This document shows positions 44,115 through 56,715 of a DNA stretch of 64,000 nucleotides, piece by piece. The notes under the pieces are model-generated. The model did not search any database. It was not told the origin of the DNA and saw only the letters and a program-made list of their open reading frames with translations. The position numbers and the translations under genes are program-made. Numbering within the stretch: the stretch's first letter is position 1; the number at the start of each line of letters is the position of its first letter. Origin of the DNA: Phaeosaccion multiseriatum (Eukaryota; Ochrophyta, other classes); the NCBI GenBank assembly GCA_965112735.1, contig OZ218954.1, forward strand, positions 3,844,001 to 3,908,000. Reading direction: 5' to 3'.

Positions 44115-47100
44115 CAGCAGGAGTGCTAAGAATAGCAACAGTGGCGAGTGTAGCAAGAGTCACAAACACACTCTCATCTCCTGGCTCGGCGGCGCGGGGC
44201 AAGCCCGGGGTCTTCGCTCAGTAACTCCGACTTAGACTCCTCGTCTCTCACACGCCGTCACCACCACTCACCCACTCACCCACCCACCCGCTCGCTCTTG
44301 CTTGCCTTCCCTCTTCCCTGTGCCACACCACACAACCAACACGCCACCATCCAATAATGCCACACAGGAACCACATGTGCTTCCATCAGCCCAACCCCGG
44401 GGTGGCCCTGGCCGAGTGCCTGGGCGGGCTCAAGCACCTTAAGGCAAGTGCAGTGCCGTGCAGTGCCGTGCAGCGCCATACAGTGCCGTGCAGTGTCGTG
44501 CAGTGCTGCTATAGCGTGTGTCTCTGCCCCGTCAGTACGTCCGTCGGTCCCGTACGAGGCCTACAGAGAGAGGGAGAGAAAAAGCGAGAGAGGAGAGAGA
44601 GAGAAGAGGAAGAGAGGGGGACGGAGAGGGACAAAGAGGGAAAGGGACGGAGAAAGAGAGAGAGAGAGCCCGCCTTGCTGTGCTTTCGCCGCACCTTACC
44701 GTACCACCAACTGCTCTACTGCATGGCTGTACCACCAACTGCTGTACTACAGGTGCTGGACATGTCGGCCTGCTGTCTGTTGGGTGCGGATCTTCGCCAC
44801 TACCGCGCTCTCAACGCTCTCGGCCCCTCCCTCCGCCGTCTCACACACCTCCGCCTCGCGCAGAACGACTTGCACTCGGAGGGCTGCGGGGTGCTGGCGG
44901 GGTGGGTGGTGCGCCATCTGAGTAGGCTGCGCTACCTGGACTTGTCGAGGTGAGTCGGTCGATACGACAAGTCGAACATCAATATATTGGCCTATCATGA
45001 TGGAGTGTTGTTTGGATAGCATTGATGACGTTTCGTCCGTCGACTGCCATCCTCTGCCATCCACTGCCATCCACTGCTGTCCCTCTCCTCAGGAACCCGC
45101 TGACGAGGGACAGCCTTGGACACTCCACCACCTCCGGTACCACGCCCCTGCTCCAGTCCCTAAGGGTACGTACATGCGTCTTACGTAAGGCTCCCTCCGA
45201 ACAGTTAGAAGCATATGGAGGCCGATGGAAGGGACGACTCTCTCTCTCCGTCTGTCCTGTCTCTCTGTCTGTGGTGTGTGCCCTCCTTCCTTGGCCTCTG
45301 TCGTTGGCCTGTCGCTCTGCGGCCTATCTCCCCCTCTCTCCCTGTGGTCCAATGACGAACTCACCCATGGCCCAACGACCCAATGACTTACTGACTCTCT
45401 CTCTCTCACAGCTGGCGAAGCGGCTGCGCGAGTTGACCCTACGGCACTGCGAGCTCCGCGACGAAGAAGGCGAGCTCTTGGCCGGAGTACTCACGCACTC
45501 AGTCACTCTCAAGGTGAGGGATGCCATTCATTGACTTAATAGGAATCACCTAAGAAACTGGGGGTATGGGTATGGGGGACAAGAGCGTGTGGGGGCGTAA
45601 GGGGGGTATGGGATGTGGGGTGTGGGTGTGCATGTGAGCGATGCAGCGCTTCAAGTGCAGCAGCTGGCAAGGCACACCCAATCGCCGGAGAGACACACCT
45701 CAATTCGACTCTCGTGCGTCCTGCGTCTCCTCCCCTGCCTGCCCATATGCCTGCCCATATGCGTGCCCATATCCCCCTGCCCATATGCCTGCCCATATGC
45801 CTGCCCATATGCCTGCCTGCCTTGCGCTCTCTCTCTGTGTTGTGTGTCACAGTCCTTGGATGTGAGCTGCAACGCCCTGGGGCAGCTTGGGGCGAAGGCC
45901 CTGGCACAGGCAATACGGAACAACGCTTCTCTGCTGCGCTTCCGAATAGACAACAATCGCATCGAGGTGAGCGGCGCAGTCAAGCACTTTGGAAGTCAAG
46001 CACGTAGAAAGTCAAGCACTTAGGTAGGGAGGTAGTGAGGCAGTGAGGTGGTGAGGCAGTGAGGCAGTGAGGCAGTGAGGCAGTGAGGCAGTGGGGCAGT
46101 GAGGCAGTGAGGCAGTGAGACAGTGAGACAGTGAGGCAGTGAGGCAGTGAGGCAGTGAGGCAGTGAGGCAGTGAGGCAGTGAGGAAGTGAGGTAGTGAGG
46201 CAGTGAGGTAGTGAGGCAGTGAGGCAGTGAGGCAGTGAGGCAGTGAGGCAGTGAGGCAGTGAGGCAGTGAGGTATTGAGGCAGTGGGGCGGTGAGGCAGT
46301 GAGGCAGTGAGGCAGTGAGGCAGTGAGGCAGTGAGGCAGTGAGGCAGTGAGGCAGTGAGGCAGTGAGGCAGTGAGGAAGTGAGGAAGTGAGGTAGTGAGG
46401 CAGTGAGGTAGTGAGAGGCAGTGAGGAAGTGAGGCAGTGAGGCAGTGAGGCAGTGAGGCAGTGAGGCAGTGAGGCAGTGAGGCAGTAAGGCAGTGAGGTA
46501 TTGAGGCAGTGGGGCGGTGAGGCAGTGAGGCAGTGAGGCAATGGGGCAGTGAGGCAGTGAGGCAGTGAGGCAGTGGGGCAGTGAGGCAGTGAGGCAATGA
46601 GGCAGTGAGACAGTGAGGCAGTGAGGCAGTGAGGCAGTGAGGCAGTGGGGCAGTGAGGCAGTGAGGCAGTGAGGCAGTGAGGCAGTGAGGCAGTGGGGCA
46701 GTGAGGCAGTGAGGCAGTGAGACAGTGAGGCAGTGAGGCAGTGAGGAAGTGAGGTAGTGAGGCAGTGAGGTAGTGAGGCAGTGAGGCAGTGAGGCAGTGA
46801 GGCAGTGAGGCGGTGAGGCGGTGAGGCAGTGAGGCCGTGAGGCAGTGAGGTAGTGGGGTCGTGAGGTAGTGAGGCAGTGAGGCAGCTGATGCGGAGCCAA
46901 ACTCGGAAGGCGTCGGGGCGGGGGGGATGGACATGAGTGACGCACCGTAGACTGCCATCTCTGACTCCTCCGAGTCTCTCTCTGGCCGTTCCACGTACAC
47001 ACTTCCTTCCTTACGTACTTCCTTACGTACTTCCTTATGTAGGACCAAGGCGTGCTCTTCCTGTCAGCCGCCATCGGAGCGGGCGCCACTTCCCTGGAGG

Positions 47101-47381
47101 ATGTGGACCTCTCACACAACGGTTTGACACCCGCCTGCAGGTCAGAGGGAGGGGGGGGGATATCGATCTCGACTCGGCGTATCGACTTGCTCGATATCGA
47201 CCACGGTGCCTGAGCCTGATCCTGGTTTTGACCCTGACCCCCTCACCCCCACCCTCACTGCTCACTCTCATCCTCACCCTCAACTCTCACTCTCACCCTC
47301 ACCCTCACGCTCACCCTCACCCTCACCCAACCCTCACCCTACCCTTACCCTCACCCTCACCCTCACCCTCACCCTCCTCCT

Positions 47382-47438
<57 letters not shown>

Positions 47439-50400
47439 CCCCTCACCCTCCCAGAGAGCCGCTAATGACGGCGCTGAAGATGAGCATGAGTGTGATGGAG
47501 GTACACATAGAAGGGGCGGGTCTGAGTGAGGAGGAGGAGGACGATGTGCACGCGTGCGCCATGGCCAACGCCTTCGTCGTGGACATGATGGAGGTAGGTG
47601 GTGCCCCCCACGAGACACAGAAAACCCCGTATGTTAGGGGGAAACGGCCTGAATCTAAGGGCCTTACGTAAAGGCCTTCTGTAAGGGGGAGCAACCCTTA
47701 GGAGTCAGTTCGCCACGCGCTGAAGCCCAACCCTTGCTTCCCCCCTCTCCCCCCCTACCTGCCCGCCTTCGCTCCCCTCCCTTGCTTCCCTCCTCCTTCC
47801 CTTCCTTTCCCTTCCCTCCCCTTCCCTTCCCTTCCCTTCTCTTCCCTTCCCTTCCCTTCCCTTCCCTTCCCTTCCCTTCCCTTCCCTTCCCTTCCCTTCC
47901 CTTCCCTTCCCTTCCCTTCCCTTCCCTTCCCTTCCCTTCCCTTCCCTTCCCTTCCCTTCCCTTCCCTTCCCTTCCCTTCCCTTCCCTTCCCTTCCCTTCC
48001 CTTCCCTTCCCTTCCCTTCCCTTCCCTTCCCTTCCCTTCCCTCCCCTTCCCTTCCCTTCCCTTCCCTTCCCTTCCCTTCCCTCCTCCTTCCCTTCCCTTC
48101 CCATGTCCGCTCTCCTCAACCAACCTTCATCAAACCGTCTTCACTTAATCACTCTCCTTGCTTAATCAATCACTCTCCTTCCTCAATCAATCAATCAACC
48201 AACCAACCAACCAACCAACCACTATACAATGATACTCAACCAACCAACCAACCAACCAACCAACCAATCATACTCCTTGCCCAACCAACCAACCAAACAA
48301 ACAACCAACCCCCCAACCAATACCTCACTCACTGGACCAATCATAACCTCATAAGGACCCTGTCCATGTGGACCTCCAGCGCCAGCCCGAGGTGGTGGCG
48401 GAGTGCATCCTCTTCAAGCTTCAGATGGGAGGAGTGTTTCCGCTCCCCCTTGTGCAGGCACTCAAGCTGAACCCGTCCTTCATGCAGCCCGGCCCCCTGC
48501 GCACGTTGCTTGTGGACCTTGCTCCCGTCACCAAGAGAGACCTCCTCGTGGAGACGCAGGGGGCCCTGGAGGTAGGAGGGTATAGGAGATGGGGTAGGGG
48601 GGTATAGGAGATGGGGTAGGAGGGTATAGGAGATGGGGTAGGAGGGTATAGGAGATGGGGTAGGGGGGTAGAGGAGATGGGGTAGGGGGGTGTAGGAGAT
48701 GGGGTAGGGGGGTATAGGAGATGGGGTAGGGGGGTATAGGAGATGGGGTAGGGGGGTGTAGGAGATGGGGTAGGGGGGTAGAGGAGATGGGGTAGGGGGG
48801 TATAGGAGATGGGGTAGGGGGGTATAGGAGATGGGGTAGGAGGGTATAGGAGATGGGGTAGGGGGGTATAGGAGATGGGGTAGGGGGGTATAGGAGATGG
48901 GGTAGGAGGGTATAGGAGATGGGGTAGGAGGGTATAGGAGATGGGGTAGGGGGATAGAGGAGATGGGGTAGGGGGGTATAGGAGATGGGGTAGGAGGGTA
49001 TAGGAGATGGGGTAGGGGGGTATAGGAGATGGGGTAGGGGGGTATAGGAGATGGGGTAGGGGGGTATAGGAGATGGGGTAGGGGGGTATAGGAGATGGGG
49101 TAGGAGGGTATAGGAGATGGGGTAGGGGGGTATAGGAGATGGGGTAGGGGGGTATAGGAGATGGGGTAGGAGGGTATAGGAGATGGGGTAGGGGGGTATA
49201 GGAGATGGGGTAGGAGGGTATAGGAGATGGGGTAGGGGGGTATAGGAGATGGGTAGGGGGGTATAGGAGATAGGGTAGGAGGGTATAGGAGATAGGGTAG
49301 GAGGGACGGGTGGGAGGCGAGGTACGCAGGCGCGCGCGCACACACACACACACACACGCACACATGCCTGTCTGGTATCGTATCGGCGACTCAACCCCCA
49401 CCTCCCCCGTTACCCTTTTTTCCTTGCCCTCAAAACTGCTACCTGGTGTCTGCAACGTATGACGTGTTCGAATGTATGTGACAGCGCATGATGGTGGCCA
49501 AGAAGGAGTCTCGTCGCTGGATGAAGAAGAGGGGGAGCAGCCTCAGGAGGCAATCGAGGGGGGGTAACCACGGAAGGTTAGTGATGTGCTCCGGTGCAGT
49601 GGACGGTGTGTGACACGATGCCATCGTGGGTTCGTTGAAGACTGACTGACTGACTGACTGACTGACTGACTGACTGACTGACTGACTGACTGACTGACTG
49701 ACTGACTGACTGACTGACTGACTGACTGACTGACTGACTGACTGACTGACTGACTGACTGACTGACTGACTGACTGACTGACTGACTGACTGACTGACTG
49801 ACTGACTGACTGACTGACTGACTGACTGACTGACTGACTGACTGACTGACTGACTGACTGACTGACTGACTGACTGACTGACTGACTGACTGACTGACTG
49901 ACTGTCCCACTGGTGTACCACTGGCACTCACCATGTGTGTGTGTTATTTTTATACGGGTGACTTGACTTGCTGGAACAGGAGTAGCAACCGTCTGAGGAC
50001 GGGCAGCAGCCGAGTCAGAAGCATGGAGCGTATGATGCAGGGAAAGGAGAGGCCCTCCAGTGGCGTCATCAGCAGCGTCAGCTTCCAAGGGTGCGTGTGT
50101 GCATGGCTGTCTGTTTATGTGTGTGTGTGTGTGTGTGTGTGTGCATGTGTATGTGCGCGCATTTTTTCTTGCTTTCCTTTCCCGTTTCCTCCTGTGCTCA
50201 CCTCCCCTCTCTTCCTTTTTTTTTTTGGATCTGCCAACAAACTGCAACCTACACAAACTCAAACTGCCCCACCCCACAGGGTGGACGATGGTACTACGCT
50301 GAGGGAGTCGGGATCCATCGCAGAGGCATATGGGGAGGGGGAGGAGGGCGAGGAGCGAGACTTCAAGACCGTCCCACAGCGGAGTAGGAACGACGCGGAG

Positions 50401-50472
50401 GTGGAGGCAGAGTGGGAGAAGGAGGAGAGAGACGTCCGGACAGTCCTCGAGGACGACGATCTGGGCCTCTGA
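43005..50472 (+). CDS. Leucine-rich-repeat protein (RNI-like), acidic N- and C-termini
   Basis: Fourteen exons: 43005-43254, 43558-43662, 43901-43982, 44368-44443, 44753-44949, 45093-45165, 45412-45513, 45853-45966, 47043-47140, 47455-47593, 48356-48571, 49485-49576, 49980-50090, 50280-50472; 615 residues, all phases close. The N-terminus is strongly acidic (residues 36-71). LRR units of ribonuclease-inhibitor type follow: LVTDLVALNLAGNKL, KKSLTGINLARN, LTHLRLAQNDLHSEGC, LRYLDLSRNPL, LRELTLRHCELRDEEG, SLDVSCNALGQLGAKAL, LEDVDLSHNGLTPAC. After the repeats come HVDLQRQPEVVAECILFKLQ and a basic Ser/Arg stretch (KKRGSSLRRQ) and an acidic tail. Such proteins are protein-binding scaffolds; no enzymatic motif is seen. 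Intron 4 is GC-AG (AAG|GCAAGT at 44444). For the exon ending at 49576, a donor 13 bp earlier looks tempting but breaks the frame. Confidence 0.8.
44698..44752 (-). repeat. Two copies of the dispersed repeat at an LRR-gene acceptor
   Basis: GTACCACCAACTGCTCTAC and GTACCACCAACTGCTGTAC are separated by about 10 bp; the second runs directly into the acceptor CTACAG at 44752. They belong to the CAGTTGGTGATACAG family read on the minus strand. Confidence 0.85.
46020..46885 (+). repeat. 10-bp minisatellite (GTGAGGCAGT)n, LRR intron 8
   Basis: About 85 units of a decamer with scattered single-base variants (GGGGCAGT, GAGGTAGT, GAGGAAGT). Variant units recur in blocks, for example GAGGTATTGAGGCAGTGGGG at 46269 and 46495, showing internal higher-order duplication. 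Confidence 0.97.
47225..47452 (+). repeat. (ACCCTC)n-like tract, LRR intron 9
   Basis: CACCCT/CACTCT hexamers run up to the acceptor of the exon starting at 47455, supplying its pyrimidine tract. Confidence 0.92.
47800..48105 (+). repeat. (CCTTC)n pentanucleotide array, LRR intron 10
   Basis: About 58 CCTTC units with few interruptions, followed by (CCAA)n-type repeats at 48195-48300 before the exon at 48356. Confidence 0.97.
48572..49310 (+). repeat. 22-bp minisatellite, LRR intron 11
   Basis: About 33 units of GGTATAGGAGATGGGGTAGG with G/A variation at the junction and a few GGTAGAGG or GGTGTAGG variants. The donor of the preceding exon (GAG|GTAGGAGG) is itself the first repeat unit. Confidence 0.97.
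49639..49903 (+). repeat. (ACTG)n tetranucleotide array, LRR intron 12
   Basis: About 66 perfect ACTG units. Confidence 0.98.
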
Positions 50473-51735
50473 CTCGATCTGAAGCTAAACCTCGAGCACG
50501 ACAATGTGAGCCTTTATTCCTGACTACAGATGCCAAGATCGGGATGAAAAAAAAAAAGCGAAATGAAACTGAAATTGGAAATGGCATCAAATTCAAATGT
50601 TTCAAAAACTGAAACTGGAATCAAATTGTAACTGAAACTGATGTAACACGCACCCACCTGGGGATCCCTTGAAGCTGCAGAGAAGAGAGGCAGAGGAAAA
50701 GGAAAAAGGAAGACAGCGCGCAAGGAATAGCAGGCTAGAGGAGCCTGCCGCTGTCCGGCTCTGTCCGGAGAGGCGGGGCGCACCACATCTTCTAGGCGAG
50801 ACTTTACGTGGGCTTTGTGCTTCATCAAAAGAGCCAGGTGCCAGCACGGGTAGAGAAAAGAGGCACTCGCTATAGGGCGGTTTGGCGCCAGTACTAACTG
50901 CCCCGCTGCATTGCACTGAGGAGCTGCACTGCTGCTACCCTTGTCGCGCAATTCCGTGGCGGAGAAGCGCAGCACGCTGACACACGGGGAGAGAGTCCTG
51001 TTTGGAGGGGCGCCGTCGGCAACTGGACGACACCTCGTAAGCAGCCAAGCACAGTAGGTAAGAGGCGCAATCGCACGTTGCAATGGTGGGGGGAGAGTCG
51101 GATGGCGCAGTGGATGATTGGAGGCATTCCTTCCGCATTGTTTTGTTTGTGTTTTTCCTCCTGCTCTCCTGCTACTCCACCACCGCTCCTCCTGCCGCTG
51201 CTCCTGCCGCTGCTCCTGCCGCTGCTAGTGCCGTCTCCTGTAATGAACCGCCCCGCCCCTACCACCCTGTCTTCCTCTTGGCATGAGATTTATTTCGTCC
51301 CATGCTGTGCCGGCCTGTCTGGTGCTGCCTTGCCCCCCAGGGTAGGCGAGGGTGAAGTGCATGCACCATGCGTTGATGGCAGTGGTGTAGGTGGTGGGCG
51401 GTGAAGCATAGCTGATGGCTGCATGGGCGTGAGCCTCCTGCTTGAGCTTTGTGCCCCCCTCCCTTTCCCCCCAACAACATTGATGGTCATCCCGTTGCCC
51501 CTGCGGTTATGACGAGGGTGATGTGTGCGAGCGAGAGGGAGGGAGTCTTGCTCTAACTGCTGCTGCTCTCTCCTCCTCCTCTCCTCTCGTTCCTCTCTTC
51601 TCTCTCCCCTCCCTTACCTCTCCTCTCCTCTGCTCCTCTGCTCCCTCATCTCCTCTTCCTCTTCTCTACCCCCGTCTCCCCTCTCCCCTCTCCCCGCCTC
51701 TCCTTTGCCGTAGGAGAGTCAAAGCGTCGCCAACC
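50473..51735. other. Intergenic, LRR 3' flank and Sin3 promoter
   Basis: 50540-50645 is A-rich and built of GAAACTGAAA-like words, unlike the GC-rich surroundings. 51197-51233 has four copies of GCTGCTCCTGCC. From about 51560 to 51715 a long pyrimidine run ends in TAG at 51713-51715, so a 5' UTR intron acceptor may lie just before the Sin3 start. No coding exon seen. Confidence 0.5.
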
Positions 51736-52028
51736 ATGAACGAGGCAGGGGCCGGCGCCCCCCCCCCGGCGGTGGGAGCGAAGGCGAAGGGAGACGCAGC
51801 ATCTGAGGGAGAGGGGGGGATGGCAGTGGATGGAGGAGCCTCAGGAGTGGTAGGCGGAGGGCTGGGCGAAGGAGCCGCTGCAGTGGCAGCAGCGGCAGCC
51901 CCAGTTGGTGATACAGCGACAGGGGGGGGGGCAGGGGCAGGAGCAGGAGATGTAGAAGGAGGGGCTGGCACAGGAGCGCAAGCAGCTGAAGGCACAGAGG
52001 AGCCCCAGCCGCAGCAACCCCAGCAACC

Positions 52029-52064
<36 letters not shown>

Positions 52065-55000
52065 GGAGCAACAGCAGCTGGAGCAACAGCAGCCGGAGCA
52101 GGTAGTGGTACAGCAACCGCTGGTGATGCGGCCGGGGGGCGTGCAGGCTGAGCAGCCCCCTCCTCCTGCAGAGACCGAAACCGCCGCTGCAGGGAACACC
52201 CTCAACCCCTCTGCTAGAGACCCCGAGCAGGGGCAGGGGCAGCCACAGGACCCGCAGCAGTTGGTGACACAGCAAGAGGCTCCGGAGGAGTTGGCGGCAC
52301 AGCAGCAGCAACAGCAGCAGCAACAGCAGCAGCAGGGACAAGGCGGGGAAGGAGGAGACCCGGCACAGTGGACCGCTCGGCAGCGCGTGCATCAGCAGCC
52401 CAGCGCAAGGGAGCAGCAGCAGTTGGTGATGCAGCAGCAATTGCGCGAGCAGCAGCAGCAGCAGCAGCAGATGGTGCTGCAGCAGCAGGAGCAACAGCAG
52501 CAGCAGTTGGTGCTACAGCAGCAGGAGCAGCTCAGGCTGGAGCAGGAGCAGTTGGCCATACAGGAGCAGCGCCAGCGGGAGATGGCCATGGAGCAGCAGC
52601 CCAAGATAGGCTTGAGAGAGAGAAACAGATCGTGAGTCCTGCGTAGTGGGTAGAGAGGACTGAGGAATGCCCAAGAGAGGACTGAGGAATGCCTAAGAGA
52701 GGACTGAGGAAGGCCAAAGGGAGGGCTGAGGAATGCCTAAGAGAGGACTGAGGAATGCCTAAGAGAGGACTGAGGAAGGCCAAAGGGAGGGCTGAGGAAT
52801 GCCCAAGAGAGGACTGAGGAATGCCTAAGAGAGGACTGAGGAATGCCCAAGGGAGGGCTGAGGAAGGCCAAAGGGAGGGCTGAGGAAGACCAAAGACAAG
52901 CAGCAAGTCCAGGGCTGGGGCGGGGCTGAGCGACTGACTGACTGACTGACCGACCGACCGACTGACTGACTGACTGACTGGCTGGCTGGCTCTCGCTGGC
53001 TCTGATCTCTGTGACGTCATGTCCCTTGGCCCTGTCTCAAGCATTTGCGGCCGACACTCTTGACACACTCTAAACACACTCGCTCACACCCTCTCTGTCC
53101 CCCTCTCCTCTCTGCCCCCGTCTCTGCCCCCCCTCCTCTCCTTTCCTCTTTGTTCCTCTCTGCCCCCCCCCCTCAGCGCCCCTCTGCGCGAGCTTAAAGT
53201 GGAGGACGCGCTTCTCTACCTCGATCAAGTCAAGATGGAGTTTCAGGTAATGGGTGGGTACATAAGGGTACATGAGGGTACATAAAGGGTGTATGGAATA
53301 CATAAGGGTATATGGGTACGGGAAGGGGTGAGCTGGGCTGACAGGGGCTGACAGGGGCTGACAGGGGCTGACGAGGGCTGTGGGGGGCTGTGAGGCAAGG
53401 CTGAGTGTGCTTGGGGGTGCTGTCTTGGTGTCTTTGGGTGTCTTGGACGTACCCCACTCTTGCCCACTTCTTGCGTCCGTCATGCCCACACCGGATGGGT
53501 GGGTGGACCCATCCATGCACGGGAAGCCCACCCCAATGTCGATGGGATCGATGTTTGTTCGAGGTCAATGAAGTGAAAGCGTATCGTCCCATCCTCACAA
53601 CCCAATCCCTGTGTTTGTGTATCCCCCCCTCTCTCTCTCTCTCGCTCTCTCTTCCTCTCTTGCTTCCCACCCGCTCTCTGTCGCTCCCTCCCTCTCCCCT
53701 CGCCTCTCTCTCCACCTCTCTCTCCCTCTCCCCCGCCACTCTTCGTCTCTCTCGTCTCTCCTTTCCCCTCACAGGACAAGCCGTTCGTGTACAACGAATT
53801 CCTTGACATAATGAAAAACTTCAAGTCGCAAGAGATCGACACCCCCGGGGTGATCACCGCCGTTAACAACTTGTTCCGTGGTTACAACAACCTCATTCTG
53901 GGCTTCAACACCTTCCTGCCGGACGGTTACAAAATCGCCATGAGTGACATTCAGCGCATGGAGGAGGAGAGACAGGTCAAGGAGCGGAGCCTCGCTGCTG
54001 CTGCTGCCTCGGGCCAGGGAGGAGGGGCAGGAGGAGGAGGGGAGGGAGATGGTGGGGGCGGGCATATGGGTGGTGAGGGAGGCAAGCAGGCGGCGGGGGG
54101 CGGGCGGCCCGGGGGTGGAGGTGCTGCACCGGGACCCGGGGGGGAGGGCATTACGTCTGCCACTCTCCACGCCGCTCACGCCGTTATGTATGAGCAACAG
54201 GGGGGCGGGCAGGGGGGAGCAGGGAATGGGGGGCGAGGGGGGGCGGGGGGGGGATTTGCGGGGCCCGGGGGAGGAGGAGGAGGTGCCCAGGGGGGTGCGC
54301 AGCAGATGATGAACCCGGGGGGGGAGGGCTACGCGAACATGATGGGAGGGGGGCGGGCGGGGCAGCAGCAGGGTGGCGGACAGATGGCACCCGGTGGCAA
54401 GAAGGAGGTGAGTGGTTGGAGGGGGAGGACGGAGGCGGGCAGGGCAGGGTAGGGAGGGCAAGTGTAGAGGCGTATGGGTAGAGCAGGGTGGGGAAGGAAG
54501 GGAGGGGGGGAAGGCATCTCCCTCCCTTCCTTCCTCCCTCCGTCGCTCTCCTTCCCCTTCCCGTGCACCCTTTTCAACACGGGAAGGATCTTAACGAATA
54601 ACGAACGAGCACACGGACGGCATGGGTATATGGGTATGGGTTTGTGCATGCACACTTCGAGACAGACACTCCCCATCCACTGCCATCCCCCACCCGTTCC
54701 TCTCCCCTGACCAACTCGAGGCCCACCCTCTCTCCCCTCTTGCTTTGTCTTTTAACACTCACAGGGCATGCTCATGCACCCGCACGCCATGCATCCGGAG
54801 GGAGGCGCCCCGGGGGGCGCACAGCACTCGGCCTCTCCCCCGGGGGGCATTGTGGGGCAGCAGGGGGCGGGGGACGCGCAGATGATGCACCAAGACCCCA
54901 AGAAAGGCGCTTTCGGGGTGAGTGAGTGCGTGAGGGAGTGAGGGAAGGAGAGGGAGGGAGGGGGGGGGGGTGGGAAGGAAGAGACTGAATGAGTGAGGGA

Positions 55001-56684
55001 GAGTGGGAGGGGGGTGAGGTTTTGGGAGGGAGGAGTGTTGAGAGTCCTTGCTGATTTGGCATCGACTCGACTCCACTAACCTGTCTTCTCTTCCCTCTCC
55101 TCCTCCTCTTCATGCTCGTCCTCTCCGTATCACCAACCCCCCCACCACCCTCCCCGCTCTTGCCTTCGCCCGAGTGCAGCAAGAGACTGCGGATCAGCCT
55201 GTTGAGTTCGATCACGCCATCAGCTACGTCACCACCATCAAGCGCCGCTTCAGGTGAGCGTGAGCATGAGCGGGAGCGTTTCACCCCTGACTTGAGTTGT
55301 TTGGGTGTTCCACTCTGGTGCAAGGTGCAAGGGAAGAATTTAAAAAAACAGCGGCAACAACTCCGTTTGTTCGCGCGCGCGCGTGTGTGTGTGTGCATGT
55401 GTGTGTGTGCCCCTCTGCCCCCCTCCTCCTAACCCCTCCTACCCCCTCCTTCCTGTCATGCGTGTGTGCCACCAACTGCTGTACCACCAACTGCTGTACC
55501 ACCAACTGCTCCACTACTGCCAACTCTCCGCAGTGGCAAGCCGGAGACGTACAAAGCCTTCCTGGAGATCCTGCACACGTACCAGAAGGAGCAGCGCGGC
55601 ATCAGGGAGGTGCTGGAGCAAGTGTCCTCCCTGTTCCAGGACCATCCAGACCTGCTCACTGAGTTCACTTACTTCCTGCCTGACGCAGTGCAGGTGAGGG
55701 GTGTCAGAACAGAGGGAGAGAGAGCGTGTCACGATAGAGAAAGAGGGAGGTTGTGAGGGCAGAGAGAGAGGGTGTCAGGACAGACGGAGGGAGGAAGAGA
55801 GAGAGAGAGAGCGTGTCAGAACAGAGGGAGAGAGAGCGTGTCAAGACGGAGCATGTCAGAATAGATGGTGTCAGGACAGCGTGTGTTGATCTTGCTCTGT
55901 GTGCCTCATGGGGAATCGGTTGAAGAGGGAAGAGAAGGTGTGGCGCATGTGGCGTCGTTTGGTCCTCTTTCATCTATCGTCCTGACCCTCGACTCTCTGT
56001 CTCGACCACATCGACCGCGAACATCGACCTCGACTTTCCCCCCTCGACTTTCGCTGACTTAGGAGCAAGCCAAGGAGCGGCTGGACCGCGCCGCTGCTGA
56101 GGCGGAGCAGCGCAAGGCCAACAGAGAGGCAATGATGCACGCCAACGCCATGGGGGGGGGTGGCGGGCAGGGGGGCATGCACATGCGGCAGGTACGAACA
56201 TTAGTGAGGAGTGGGGAGTGAGGAGTGAAGGCTCTGGTGCAGGCAGGCTTGTGTGTTGTGTGTGTGTGTGGTGCAAATCGCTCTCCGGAAGGGGTGGTGC
56301 AGTGGAAGATTCAGGGCACTCACTCACTCACTCACACACACACACTGCCTTGCTGGCCTGCTTGCTTGTCGGCTTGCTTGCCTGTTGCCTGCCTGCTGCG
56401 TGCTTGCTGCTTGTGGCGTGTTTTGCTGCCATCCTTTCTCGCCATGTGCTGCCATCCTTTCTCGCCATGTGCTGCCATCCTGTCTCGTCATGTGCTGCCA
56501 TCCTTTCTCGCCATGTGACGTGTGACGTGTGCCATGTGGCAGGGCATGGGCGGTTACCACCCCCACATGGGAGGGATGGACCCTGCACACGAGGCAGACA
56601 CTCACCGCAGGGGCCAGGGGCAGCAGTGGAGGGGGCAAGGCACCGGGGGGGCGGGGGGGAAGTCCAAGAAACAGCGCAAGAAGG

Positions 56685-56715
<31 letters not shown>

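Noticed and set aside
46020-47119. Minus-strand ORFs of 342-379 codons repeating LPHCLTAS
   Set aside because: Produced by the 10-bp minisatellite in an intron of the LRR gene.
47664-48165. ORFs repeating KGREG on minus and FPSLP on plus
   Set aside because: Read-through of the CCTTC array.
48341-49455. Three minus-strand ORFs of 288-344 codons repeating YPPTPSPIP
   Set aside because: Translations of the 22-bp minisatellite; opposite to a phased LRR exon.
49549-49563. Donor at 49564 (GGG|GTAACC) for LRR exon 12
   Set aside because: It leaves the following exon out of frame; the donor at 49577 (GGAAG|GTTAGT) keeps the frame.
49439-50277. Minus-strand SQSV-repeat ORFs
   Set aside because: Translations of the ACTG array.
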